Assembly: GCA_014898415.1 (NCBI GenBank) | Contig: RCTD01000006.1 | Span: 248,001-312,000, forward strand | Origin: Stromatinia cepivora | Taxonomy: Eukaryota > Ascomycota > Leotiomycetes > Helotiales > Sclerotiniaceae | Direction of reading: 5' to 3' | Length of the DNA stretch: 64,000 nt | Part shown: piece by piece, positions 35,905 through 47,227 of the stretch | How positions within the stretch are numbered: position 1 is the first letter of the stretch | How the letters are laid out: each line of letters opens with the position of its first letter | Program-made: the position numbers and the translations under genes | The notes under the pieces: generated by a model | What the model saw: the letters and a program-made list of their open reading frames with translations, nothing else | Told to the model about the DNA's origin: nothing | The model's database searches: none

Positions 35905-38899
35905 GTCTTTGGTAAATCAACACGAATAAGAAATAGTGATATAGACCATACCCAGAACAGAATTGAAGAGAAAGCATAGGGTATATATACACTGTCAACT
36001 CGATATTAATGGTTGCGTGGTTCAGCTCAGGGGAATTCATCCTACTCATTCGGATGTTTTTATTGCGGGGGCAATGGGTATTGCGATCAGCCGATTGGGA
36101 TACATTAAGATTTTGCTAGGGTTGGAAATTGCTGGAGTACGGGCGGGGCTCGTGCCATTCTGACCTCTCTGGACGAGAGTATGGACCGATAGATCTTATT
36201 GCCCGCTAGACTGCTTTGCGAAACCTCAGTTATGAGCTTTGCATAGGGCCATGAAGAGGGTATTCCAAACATGGCCAACCACGAAACCCGGATTAGACCA
36301 GTCAAGGCATGTGCTGCACAGCATCGTGTTTCGTGCAATAAACAGATGCACAGCTCAGCACGAGACAAGAACCTCATTATGGACAGCCTTGTCTAGAATC
36401 TTGGTCAACATAGAAATATCGGTCAATAATGGACAGGATAGTATATTTCAATTTTCCGGAAACCACTCTGTGATGGCCATCGACTGATTGGCAAGCTTGT
36501 GTTGCTTGAAATGGTTGCGTGAAGCGGGACAAACGGAATGTTAGCCAACGGCATGCGTTGCCATTGTGCTTAATAATATACAAAGAGATTGTCTTTACCT
36601 TCAATTGGGAAATACCGAGCAAGCATTCAACCTCCCCCAGATAGTTTAATTTGGGCCGTCACAGCCGTCTGAATGACGAGATTGTAAGAGAGAACCTCAA
36701 TATAAGGCTTTGCAGCCTCAAGTTGATGAACCTTGTAGCTCTTCATATCTACTTGAGTTATAATATGATAGATGTTCAACAAAAAACCTTTCCATTAGGA
36801 TCCGGAGAATTGTTATTGTGATCAAGTGTGTTCACTGTTAAAAGCTGTACAGATGGTCATAATGTACGAGAGCGCTCAGACCAGCCATCAACTACCAATT
36901 TCTCGAGCTCTTAGGTTGATTCCCTTTTCAATAGAGACCAAACAACAATTCTTGAATAACAGCTCGACATTTCTACGGGTGAGGGATATGTATCACCAGG
37001 TCTAGACACTGGATCCCACTGTTAGTTGACAGTGTAATTTCGAAGACATATCAAGATGACAGCGAAGGCATTGTCCCAAGAAAACAGAAGTGAAAATATC
37101 GATGGTGAATTGGTGCGGAGAAGGACAGCTCTTTTGGAGCATGAGAGGAACGATCCTGATTGGATTTTTCTGTGTATAATACGCTCTACTAGCTACTCCT
37201 GGGACCAGAATGCCAACTTTCTTGGGTTACTACCTGACTGTCTGGTGTCGAATATTGATACGATCCTAAAACCTTAGTAGGCTGGCCTCTGTTGAAGATC
37301 AAATTTCATTCGACTCTTCTGTCAATGTTCCCGAAGTCACGAATGGCATCTCCATTTAATATATCTGGAAGCACGCTCATTTTGCACCAAAGGTACAACT
37401 AGTCTAAGCGAAGAAGTGTCGCATCAACTGTGAGGAGAGTCAGGTAGTGGCATACTACAACATGTGAGATCGACAAGGTGTCAGAATATGAGTCGTGATT
37501 GCTTTTCATGAGCAATCTGACGGCTGCAGGCATAGTATCTCACACCCGTAGGACGATATTATTGGGAAATAATCATGCTCTATTCATTCCTCATCTTAAT
37601 TCTCCTCTGTCCTTCATTATCCCTACCCATATCATGCATGATAGATATAACTTACCCAAAACAATATCTCCTCGCCCCTGAAGTTATGGCTTCGTGATCA
37701 ATAACTAGTAAGTATGTTAATCACCAATATCTATCTACTCATCTGTCGGTATCCCAATTTCTATCACGATCACAGATATTACTATTTGTATGATATCAAT
37801 TCTTGGGGATTCGGGCCTGCCACGGGTAGGGTATAATGATGGAAATACATCCGCACCAAAGATTTTTCAGGCCTTTTTTGTCTAGATGGGTTTGTCGACT
37901 GAAATAGTGTTAATTGATGGGCCGCATGGTCGGGGTTGGAGATGGGTGGAATGGGATGGAGGGGTGGGGTGGATGGGAAAATTGAAAAGTTCCTAATGAG
38001 TACTCGTAATGCTTATGATCAATTTGCTATGGATACACGAACATAATATAATGAATAATGACAATTCTGTCACATCACACGCACAAAACCCACAACCATT
38101 CATCTTATTCCATATACCCCAAACAATTTACCGTATTAATCATCACCGTCATAGTGACTGAGATAGTAAACAGTCTTGATAGCAACAGTACGCGTTAATT
38201 TTCCGTATCGAAATCGCTGTCTACTGCATCCAGGCCAACTCGAAGCTTCGATAATGTTGAGTTAACAGTGAACCTCTACTTCGTCTGACTACAGAAAGGC
38301 GAACCGAGTTTGTTTTCTTCTTTTATTAAGGCTCCTTGGGAAAGGTTAGAGCTATGAAATTTTTGAAATTTATTCTTTATATTAGATATACGTTTTATAA
38401 ATTGAGATCTGTCGGCAATGTCATATTTTGCCCTAATTATGTCTTTTTATGAAATTTCATACTCGTAGATTCATTCGCTAATGCAAAGGTATTCAATTCG
38501 ATAAACACGATAGATCAAGAATTTTAACATCGGGTGTTAAAGACACTTATTCAATGCCATAAGATTCCTTTATATTAAATCACTGAAATCACTGAATCAA
38601 TAATACCGTACATTAGACTCTAAAACGGTAATGAAACTTGGAGGATATCGATATTTTCATTGCTAGATAGAATGAGCGTTCTTACTCATAACATCCATTC
38701 TACCCTTTCCAGTACATCCCTTTCCCACCCACCTCGCTTAGACTTGATATCACTCTTTTCCCTCATAGGGGTCGGTCGTCCTAGACTATATCAAAATATA
38801 TTCACTTGATAATTATTTTCATTTACTATATTGCTGAGTAGTATCTGAGAATAGATAGCTTAAGACTGATGGAGACTAATGGATCTAGAGAATTCCTAA
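35905..38899. other. Gene-free region
   Basis: About 3 kb without a supported gene. A short plus frame at 37056-37277 starts MTAKALSQENRSENID and looks protein-like for about 40 residues, but it has no recognised family and its later part is weak. Confidence 0.35.
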
Positions 38900-38988
38900 T
38901 CTATATCTATATCTATATCTATATCTATATCTATATCTATATCTATATCTATATCTATATCTATATCTATATCTATATCTATATCTAT
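38900..38988. repeat. Hexanucleotide microsatellite (TATATC)n
   Basis: About 15 perfect tandem copies of a 6-nt unit lie in an AT-rich intergenic stretch. Confidence 0.97.
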
Positions 38989-39595
38989 TCTATCAATTTA
39001 AAATTAATAGATAAATCTATTAATTCTAATCTTATATAATTAATTTTATTTTATTTCATTTCAGTTATAAATATAATCCACAACCAATAAATATCTAAAC
39101 GTGTTATTATAATTGCCCTCCCCTCAAAAAGAAGAAGATAAAAAAAATCGAATCTTCAAGATCCTGTAGATAGTAGAGATTTTAATAATCTGCTGGAGCA
39201 TCAAGTAGATGCAATTCAGAGTATCATATGATAAGCTAAAAAGATGACGAGATAGATATTATATAGTGGTATAAGAATTCGAACTACCTGGACATAGCTG
39301 GATAGTTCGTTAGACGAGAATAATTCAGACGAATCTATTAATATAAGTTTATTTATCTATCATACATATCATAACATATCTCTTGGTAGCTATAAGATAA
39401 TAATACTTAAGAGAACTTGTATATTCATACTACCTATTTAAATGTTACATAATCCCATTACTCTGATTTTCTTCGCTCTATCATATATATCCAGAAGAGG
39501 CTAATGATCATTTTAGTCTTGTTTTGAAAGCGGGGATCGAGTATTGTGGAATGAATGGAGAAGAGAGGGGAGGAGAGGGAAGGAAACTTACAACA
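38989..39595. other. AT-rich intergenic stretch
   Basis: About 600 bp of AT-rich sequence between two microsatellites. No gene is visible. Confidence 0.4.
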
Positions 39596-39668
39596 ACCTC
39601 ACAACCTCACATCCTCACATCCTCACATCCTCACATCCTCACATCCTCACATCCTCACATCCTCACAT
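39596..39668. repeat. 8-bp minisatellite (TCCTCACA)n
   Basis: About eight to nine tandem copies of an 8-nt unit. All three plus frames stay open across it because the period is 8, which creates the spurious short reading frames at 39524-39815. Confidence 0.95.
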
Positions 39669-40231
39669 CAATCAATCCCCAATCCCCATCCATCTCCCAT
39701 CTTCAATATACATCCATCCACCCACCTCTCCCAAAAAAAAAGGATCGATATCCAAACAATCAAACAAAGTAATAACCAATCTTCAATCCGTATACCAATA
39801 ATGAGATTATGGTAAGCGATAAATGAGCTGTGAGCTGTGAGCTATGAACTATAAGTTTAATTGTCAATATGGGTTTTCTTGTGGGATAAAGGTGAAATAG
39901 ATATACACACACATATATATGAGTGGGATGAACGAACAACATAATTATTTAAGAGATCCATTGAATAATTTCCATTCCAATAGCTCTCCTACCAATTCCA
40001 TCAATACTAAAAACATCACGAATTATCCTAAACTGAGAAACACAAACAACATATCATCAAGTAATATATGTATATATAACCAAGCAACCTAGCCACCCAT
40101 CGACCCACCCATCAATATACAACCAAGTCAACACAAAAACCATTATGCCCATTCATTGAAGTTCCATCCAAAAACGCCCTAAAAAATCATCCACGCATAA
40201 CTCATTACTCATACACAATCTTTTTTTTCAA
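39669..40231. other. Intergenic, 3' side of the KEN-motif gene
   Basis: About 560 bp without a gene; it probably holds the 3' UTR of the minus-strand gene that ends at 40232. Confidence 0.35.
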
Positions 40232-41678
40232 TTACTCATTTTCATCCTTCGCACTTCCACTCTCCCAAACGACAAAATCTACCTCGGGTTTCTCAATCGG
40301 TTCAACTATCCTCTTTTGCATAAGGAAATCAATATCAATTTCCTTATCCTTTCCTTTACCGGATGTAAATGCCATAGATTCAGAGGTTTGTTCTTCTTGT
40401 TCTGAAGGACCCTCGATCGTCTCCTCAGCTTCGTCCTCGACCAATACCTCTGGTTCAGGATCTGGAAGAATAACGAAAACACTTTTCTCATCACAACCCT
40501 CACTATAGAAATCCTCTTTCCTCATCTCTCCTAACGGAGATCTATCAACATCGATAACCCCCTCTTCCATTTCCCTTCGTTTCTTTTGTTGCATCTTAAT
40601 TTTCATTTTCATCTCTCTAATCTCCATATCATCTCTGCGAGACATGGATGTCAAAGTAGAAGAATTCGAAGCGAAAGCAGTCATCGAAGTACGAGTTTGA
40701 GAAATATCATCTAGAGGTGGAACATTCTCCTTGCCTCTTTCATCTCTCATTCTAGTAAGCGATTCTTCGTCTGAGGAAATGTCGAGAGTGCATGTACTGT
40801 GTTCCATAAGATTGGTTGCGAGTTCTTCTTCGGTATCTTCGTGGATTTGAAAAAACCAGGACGATTTGCTTTCGGATGCATGGAGGGAGGCGGGAATTTC
40901 CCTATGAGAGACATAAGGTTTTGATGAAGGGGTAGAAATGGATTTGGAGGAGAGGGCTTGACGTTGAAGTTGACGTGCACCATATGAAGGAATAGTTCCA
41001 GAAAGGGCGGCATCGATTGAGAAGCTGAGACCGCTGGGTTTTGGGGTAGAGAATTTTGGAGGATCGACGCGGGTTATTGGGGTGGAAGTACGACGACGGT
41101 TATTGAGGATCCCGACGCGTTTTCTGGTTGGAGAACGACCTGCAGGAGCCGTAAAGGGTGTAGATTTTGGGGCGGAGGTGGTAACTTTGGGAGTTTGAGA
41201 ACGAGGTTGGAGGATATTTCGCTGGGTGATGGACTTGGTGGGTTTCAGAGGAGAGGAAAGCGCCGCATCGGTGGGAGAGGGAGGTGCATTGATTAGGAAG
41301 TAGTTTGTAGGTTCCGAGAAGCTATCCTTAGTCGCATCAACAGCCTTGGATCGTTTGGGAGATCCGAAGGTAAGAGGATCAACATTTTCGGAATCATCAT
41401 CAGATTCGTATGTTGTGGCTTTGCGCTTAGAGGGGGAGGTAGGATTGGGTGATAGAGCTGGAAAACATATGAGTTTCATGTTCATAGGTATATTGTATAA
41501 GGTACGTGAGAAGAGTGAATAGTAACAGAGTCGAGAAAAACAACTGTAACTATCTAGTGAAGTGAAACTTTAGCATACCATTTTGACGATTTTTAAGACT
41601 TGTAAGATTCTGTAGACGTGAACCATTCAATGGAGCGAATGGTTGTCTGGCAATTCCCATTGGCATATGCGAAGTCAT
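40232..41678 (-). CDS. Disordered nuclear-type protein with KEN motif, function unknown
   Basis: Exons 41678-41579 and 41457-40232, with a 121-nt intron, encode 441 residues. The splice joins MTSHMPMGIARQPFAPLNGS and LTSLKNRQN to ALSPNPTSPSKRK. The protein is mostly disordered and rich in Ser, Pro and Lys. It has basic clusters (SPSKRK, SPKRSK, SPTRKRVG, NNRRR) suited to nuclear import, several SP/TP sites of the CDK/MAPK kind, ENVDPLTFGSPKR near the start and RGKENVPPLDD at about two thirds. A coiled, charged helix (EIREMKMKIKMQQKKRREMEE) precedes an acidic C-terminus. GKEN contains a KEN box, the APC/C degron known from mitotic proteins, so a cell-cycle role is conceivable but unproven. I do not recognise the family. 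Confidence 0.85.
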
Positions 41679-42402
41679 GACTGCGATTTGTTTTTCGATT
41701 GTTTGTAATTTCAATTCTTTCCTTCTCGAACGATGTATATCACTTATTGCAATAAGGTTGCGTGAATGAGTATATGGTTTCTCAAGATATGAACGACGTA
41801 AACAACTACTATGAAGCTGTATTTCGTAGGAGGCGTTTCAAAAAATATGGTGGCAGGAAGGAAGAAAATTGATCAAGTCGCGTTCGTGAAGGTGGAGGAG
41901 AAGGGAAAGTGGAGTTGGAATACAGTGTTATGCAGTATGTCGGTATCGGAAAGTCGGAAGCCTGATTTGTTATTTTATGAAGGTTTTGTCCAGGCGGTTA
42001 ACAATTGATCAATCGTTTTATGAAGACTGTCGGGAGGTAATGTAGGGCAAGGGAAGGTAAGGTAAACAAAATATAATTTTCCCACACAATTAATCAAGTA
42101 AGAGAAATTCAAGTTTGAATTATTTCGGATGAAAGTCACGAAGAAAGATCAAAACAAACAATCAATCAATCAACAAGTTTCTTTCGCGAAATCAGATCAA
42201 AAGGATACCTAGGTAATCAAAACAAGATGACAAGATGAAAAGATGAAAAGGAAGCACGAAAAGAAAAGAGAGAGAAAAGAAGGAGAGGGGAATGCAGGAA
42301 TATATTGCTGAGTACAGTAAGTAGACCTCAAGCCTCGTTTGCACCCTCAGCTCCAAAAATGGAAGCTCACCATATCACCCACCACCACCCCACTAAAACA
42401 AT

Positions 42403-42432
42403 CACAATTCACAATTCACAATTCACAATTCA
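42403..42432. repeat. 7-bp tandem repeat (ACAATTC)4
   Basis: Four direct copies of a 7-nt unit in intergenic DNA. Confidence 0.85.
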
Positions 42433-42841
42433 TAAATTCTATCTCGTTTTCATATCTCACTAAATATTCAATTCAATTCCCTTCCTTACATTCCCTTACA
42501 TTAACTACCCTCATTTCTCCATCATACATATATTTCATTTCCCATTTCCCTACCATTTTCGCGTCACAGCGCGTAATCAACGTGATTCCCACCAATCCGC
42601 ACCTGGATCCAAGGTACGACAACATGTATCAGAAGCTTCCGAAGCCCAGCGAAACAAATTCGAACAATTGACAGATTCACCAGCCTCCCTCTCAATCCAG
42701 GATGAGCGAGACATCATTCAATCATGCAATCTCAATTCTCGCTTTCCATTGGTAGCCACCAGCTATATGGATGCGGATAGATGCAGGGGGGATATTCCAA
42801 CCATCCAATTTCTTAATATTTTAAAGTACCTAATGAAATGA

Positions 42842-42871
42842 ATGTTCCATGTTCCATGTTCCATGTTCCAT
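42842..42871. repeat. 7-bp tandem repeat (ATGTTCC)4
   Basis: Four direct copies of a 7-nt unit in intergenic DNA. Confidence 0.9.
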
Positions 42872-43098
42872 CGCGAGAAAACACGACTATAAGAAGGAAG
42901 GGAATCGCGTCCGAGGAGAAGGCGACATGTTCGTGTACTTTTCGTTCTTTTCATTCTTGAATCGTGAAATGACTTGCATTAAAACGCGATGGAATACATA
43001 ATTTTCTATTCTATTCTTATACACCTTACAACTCTAATCCTAATTCTATCCCCTCACATCACCAATTCTCATTAATTCTCATTAATTCCCCCTTTCAT

Positions 43099-43126
43099 TA
43101 CCTACCTACCTACCTACCTACCTACA
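43099..43126. repeat. Tetranucleotide microsatellite (CTAC)n
   Basis: About seven tandem copies of a 4-nt unit about 430 bp beyond the stop codon of the decarboxylase gene. Confidence 0.95.
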
Positions 43127-43559
43127 TATTCACATTGTTCACGCTCACGCTCACATTTATCACCTAGGATAAATAAAAGGACGCGATGAATGCGACCTCT
43201 TTGCGTTACTACTCCAACTTCACAAACTAATTCAATGCATGCATAACTATTGGTATTTGTTCACTTGCTCATTCATCACGGAGGCTATGCGACTCAATGT
43301 TGTACATGATTACTCTGCTGTGCATAATGTGTCATAATGGATGTTGAATTCTGAATGAAAGGTTGTATATTCATTTTGCTAAGCTATATTCATGTTTGCT
43401 TGATGCCGCTACGTGTATCGACTTATGGCAAGGTAAGGACAGCTAAGGATAGACTCCAATCCAATGGATAACTTGACTAGCTAAAGATGAAAAGTGCAAA
43501 ATTAGAAACGAAACGAGTGACGTGATAAGAATTTATAGGTCGTGCAATCTCCCAGCCAC

Positions 43560-45214
43560 TTAATCAATCTCTCCAACTCGTGGAGCACCCCCTTCCCAAC
43601 CAACACGCTCGTAATAACGGAAAACCAGGTCGTATCCATCAAAGTCGTGTACGATCCTATCAACTCTACGATATCCAGGAATGTTTTCCATTCTTGCACT
43701 CCTCAAGCGAGCGGCACCTGCACTCTTCATGGCCGAGGCATCATCACCAAGCAATGTTAATTCTCTTCCCTCGGCCGAGTTAGTTTTCGATTCAAAGAGT
43801 GTGACACTAAAACGCCCAGGCTTGAAGATATCAACAACGTGCTCGATGACATCAGCCGTCTCACGACCACTTTGGCAGCCAGGGACATTGGTCTCGAATG
43901 ATGCATATGAGCATTGAGGCTCGGGCGTAACATGGACCGTGAAATAATGAGTGGCAGTGCCTGCTTGATCAGGAGCTGGGATAACTCCATTGGCTGAAAA
44001 TCCACAAGGAGTGAAGAGGTAGGCATCAACGCGTGCATCAGGGTACTTCGTGGTAGGATAGACGTCCGATAGACCGCAAGCTTCGGAGACTACCGTACCA
44101 AGTGCGTGACCCTCAGTGCCCAGCTCTTCGGGGAAGGATACATCGTCATCCGGCGTGACAAGACCTCCATTGTGATCGGAAGATGTGTTGCTGAAAACGT
44201 CGAAAGTTTCATCGGTGTTGGTACTTCCGGCTGTCGTGCCGCTGAGACTCAAATCAGTTCGACTCAATTCACCAAGACTATCTTCTGCATCTTTTCGCGC
44301 CTCCGAAGCCCTAGTGGCATATTTATTCTCCGCGGCCGCAACCGCATGATCAAGATAGAATTGTTTAGCGTTGTTTGGCTCTAGATCAGTCATGAGGATC
44401 TCCAGGGTCTCATCTGGACCTTGAGCAGGATCGCCATTCGTGGCAGACAAAGCCTCATTAGGCATGTTCAAAACCTTCGTCTCAGTGACTGACCTCTCTG
44501 CATCCGGAGTTTGGGGCGGTGTAAGATCGGTGTTAGGATTGGTCAAGTATAGATACCAATGATCTCCATTCATCTTGCCAACCATATATGCACTACCACC
44601 TAAGAACATGTCATCGAGGTATTTGACTTCATCCTTCCAGCTACGATGTGGACCTTGCTGTTTCTCAGGAAACAAAAAGTTCTTTCGACTGTAAAAGACC
44701 CGGTAGGGTTTTGCAGCGGTTTTAATTTCTTCAACAGATTTGCAATTTTGGGCTGGGAAGCCTGCATGGACGGCCGCAATTCGTAACATTCGACGAAGTC
44801 CGAGCAACAATGTAGTAGTACCGCAAGTCTTGAGAATAAGCTTGTGGGGAAAGACGAACATGCTGGACTCAGACAGAAGGTATGCATCAACGTGTTCAGA
44901 CTCGATGACTGACAAGACTTTACAGTTTACAAGATCTAGCATTCCTGTCCATGTTTCGGCTGAGACGGACTTGAGTCCATCTTCTTTAGCACCGGGAGGT
45001 AGATCCTTGGGAGATGGAGCAAACCAAACTTCTAGAAGTTTTTCTGGGCCTATAACTGTTAACATTTTCTTCTCTGGAATGGAATTCTAAAATACAAACC
45101 TTCGAATGCATTGCTAGAATCGAGATCAATAGTAGCATCTCGATTGATAGTAAGATGAGGTGTACCTTCAGAAGGCGAAAATGTATATTCGGATGGAATC
45201 TCGAGGTTGACCAT
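43560..45214 (-). CDS. SPE2: S-adenosylmethionine decarboxylase proenzyme
   Basis: Exons 45214-45100 and 45049-43560 surround a 50-nt intron and give 534 residues. The self-cleavage site is YLLSESSMFVF: cleavage between Glu99 and Ser100 would make the beta chain and leave Ser100 as the pyruvoyl cofactor of the alpha chain. Further family marks are FPHKLILKTCGTTTLLLGL, MFLGGSAYMVGKMNGDHWYLYL, DAYLFTPCGFSANGV and YFTVHVTPEPQCSYASFET. The enzyme makes decarboxylated AdoMet, the aminopropyl donor for spermidine and spermine, in the cytosol. It is much longer than the human enzyme; much of the excess is a low-complexity segment rich in Ser, Thr, Asp and Glu between about residues 215 and 330. A spliced short ORF 528 nt upstream (45742-45945) could lie in its leader, and polyamine genes elsewhere are often controlled by upstream ORFs. 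Confidence 0.96.
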
Positions 45215-45741
45215 CTCTAAAGTTTAGAGTGTGATAATACACGTAGTTTTGAATTTATGCCCTGGTGCCAGGTATTTGTGTCTTTTTGCGAATTGGCAAA
45301 GTACTGTGAAGCACTATCTGCCACCCAGACGAACCTTGCGGTGTTCGACTGAGAAGAGAAGGCCCACAGGACCGTGGGATATTATATGTGCTGGCGAAGC
45401 CAGCAAGATGTTTAGAATGTAGACGTCACGTAGGGGACGTTAAGGAGGTCGGGTGCAAAGGGGGATGAAAAAGTCCTTTTCCGAAGGAATGTTGGATTCT
45501 TTGGGCTCGCTCTGATAGATGCCGATACCGTGAGAAGATATCGGGTCTAGCAGACGAGTAGTATCTGCAGGTTTATGTGTTCGAGTTTGTTTAAGTGTTC
45601 GGGGGCGTGGCTAGTGTTATCTGGGCCTGAAGAAAGAAGAGAACGGTCAGCAAAGTGGAAGAAGGTTGGTTTGGCTAAAAAAAAATAAAAAATTCCGAAT
45701 AAATCTCCGCTTTCAAAAAAGTGAATACTTTTTACAAGTCA

Positions 45742-45945
45742 CTAGACTGTGCTAATCAAATCACCAAGCTGTTCATCTCCACACATATGGAAGGAAGTAT
45801 ACTTGAGGCGATAGTCTTGGGTCTCGGAATAGAGCCTGTATGAGACATTGTGATGCAGAAGGATACACTGGCAGATAAAGGGAATAGTTGAAAATCCTTA
45901 CTTTGCTGGCTTAGAAAGGAAGCGTAGTAGATCTTTAGTGCTCAT
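45742..45945 (-). CDS. Spliced 45-codon ORF upstream of the AdoMet decarboxylase gene (possible uORF or small gene)
   Basis: Exon 1 (45945-45902) reads MSTKDLLRFLSKPA and ends with AA. A 66-nt intron runs GTAAGG ... CATACAG, and exon 2 (45835-45742) continues from the shared lysine codon with LYSETQDYRLKYTSFH, then MCGDEQLGDLISTV and stop. The join is in frame (138 nt in total), and both splice sites are good. The peptide has ordinary protein composition without low complexity. It lies on the same strand as the decarboxylase, 528 nt before its ATG, so it may be an upstream ORF in a long leader. It could equally be an independent microprotein gene. I do not recognise the peptide. Confidence 0.5.
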
Positions 45946-46332
45946 AGGGGATTGTGAAAGTATTGATAGAGTAGTTGTATCGCAGTCAAGTGCAACACTG
46001 ACCGTTACTTGGTTGCAAAGATTGCAATTTTAATAATGATTTTTATTCATTGAAATTTCACAGGATAAGGAAATAGCAATGCGAATGTATTTGAGGTGTT
46101 GAAATAGGTCTCCAGAAGGTGAATTGTGGATTTGTTGCGTTGGATGCTTGGGAAAACTTTTTTTTCTCTCGATTTTTGTGTGAGGTTAGGTAGGTCTAAG
46201 ACAGACAACATGCGTCATTGGTCAGTTTGTTCTGTGCAAGTGCTAGAGTTATGGATTTGATATGAAGAGTTGACCGCCTTACCGGGACTCCAGTAGTTCT
46301 AGAACTTTTATAGAAGCTCTAGGAAATGAAAT

Positions 46333-46410
46333 AGGTAGTAGGTAGCAGGTAGCAGGTAGTAGGTAGCAGGTAGCAGGTAGTAGGTAGCAGGTAGCAGGTA
46401 GCAGGTAGTA
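46333..46410. repeat. 7-bp minisatellite (GGTAGCA/GGTAGTA)n
   Basis: About eleven 7-nt units alternate between two variants that differ at one base, followed by a short degenerate end. Confidence 0.93.
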
Positions 46411-47227
46411 GTAGCCAAAACAATGCGAAGAATACAATTTGAGGTGATGCGATACCAAGGTATGTGATAGCGAACACAAATATGAAAAAGTTTGAGGGTG
46501 GGTGATTTTATTTATTATATTATTGTTAGGTGTGTTAGATGCGGGTACCGGTAAATATTATTGGAATTCTAAATTTTCCAGATCGCTCGATCATTTATTT
46601 ATTAGACGATGGGCATCAATGACTTCTTGGCGGAAAGGGCAAAACGGGGGATATGGATAATATCATTTCCTTGCCCCGCACTTACCAAAAAGAGGTCTGA
46701 TTCAATAACAAATGACGACCCCATCAAAAGTAACATAGGTGGCAGTAGATACCTCCAGGTACAACTGAAAGAAACTGGCTGACTATTGTTGGTACCAATT
46801 CATTAACAAATCATCTTCATTTTCATCAATCTTACCTAGCTACTAGGTATGATGAGATAAATAAAGAAATAGAAGTCTTTCTCATGTAATTGGGCTGATC
46901 GCAAGGAGGAAATACCATTTACATTTAGAACTACTTGCTTTCAGCCAAATGAGAATTGGGCAATATTTTATTTCGTTCAGAGAGACCTAAAAGGGAACAC
47001 AAAGAATACGATCGATTGGAACAATTCATTGGAGCATAAGTATATCCATTGATGCCACTGGAAATGAGCCAAACTTATCTTATCGTGTTTCTTCCTCTAA
47101 TTTTCGCAAGAGGGTTTTGCATTTAAAAGCAGTTACACACAAATCTACAGCCCGGTGTTGTTGTATTTAGCCACTATGTAAGGAAACCCCTAGTCAACAC
47201 TGTGTACCCTCGTTTGCACTCCTTTAC
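46411..47227. other. Intergenic region
   Basis: About 800 bp without a visible gene; it may hold the distal promoter of the decarboxylase locus and the 3' UTR of the next gene. Confidence 0.35.

Larger units (their letters stand above)
41679..43559. other. 1.9-kb gene-free region with simple repeats
   Basis: Holds the promoter of the KEN-motif gene and the 3' flank of the decarboxylase gene. Three short tandem repeats lie in it and are listed separately. No gene is visible. Confidence 0.4.

Noticed and set aside
37056..37277. Plus-strand frame starting MTAKALSQENRS
   Set aside because: Protein-like at first, but it has no family match, no clear splice partners and a weak second half; not enough to call a gene.
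39524..39815. Three overlapping plus-strand frames with HPHILTSS repeats
   Set aside because: All three frames are open across the same 8-bp repeat, which marks a repeat artefact rather than coding.
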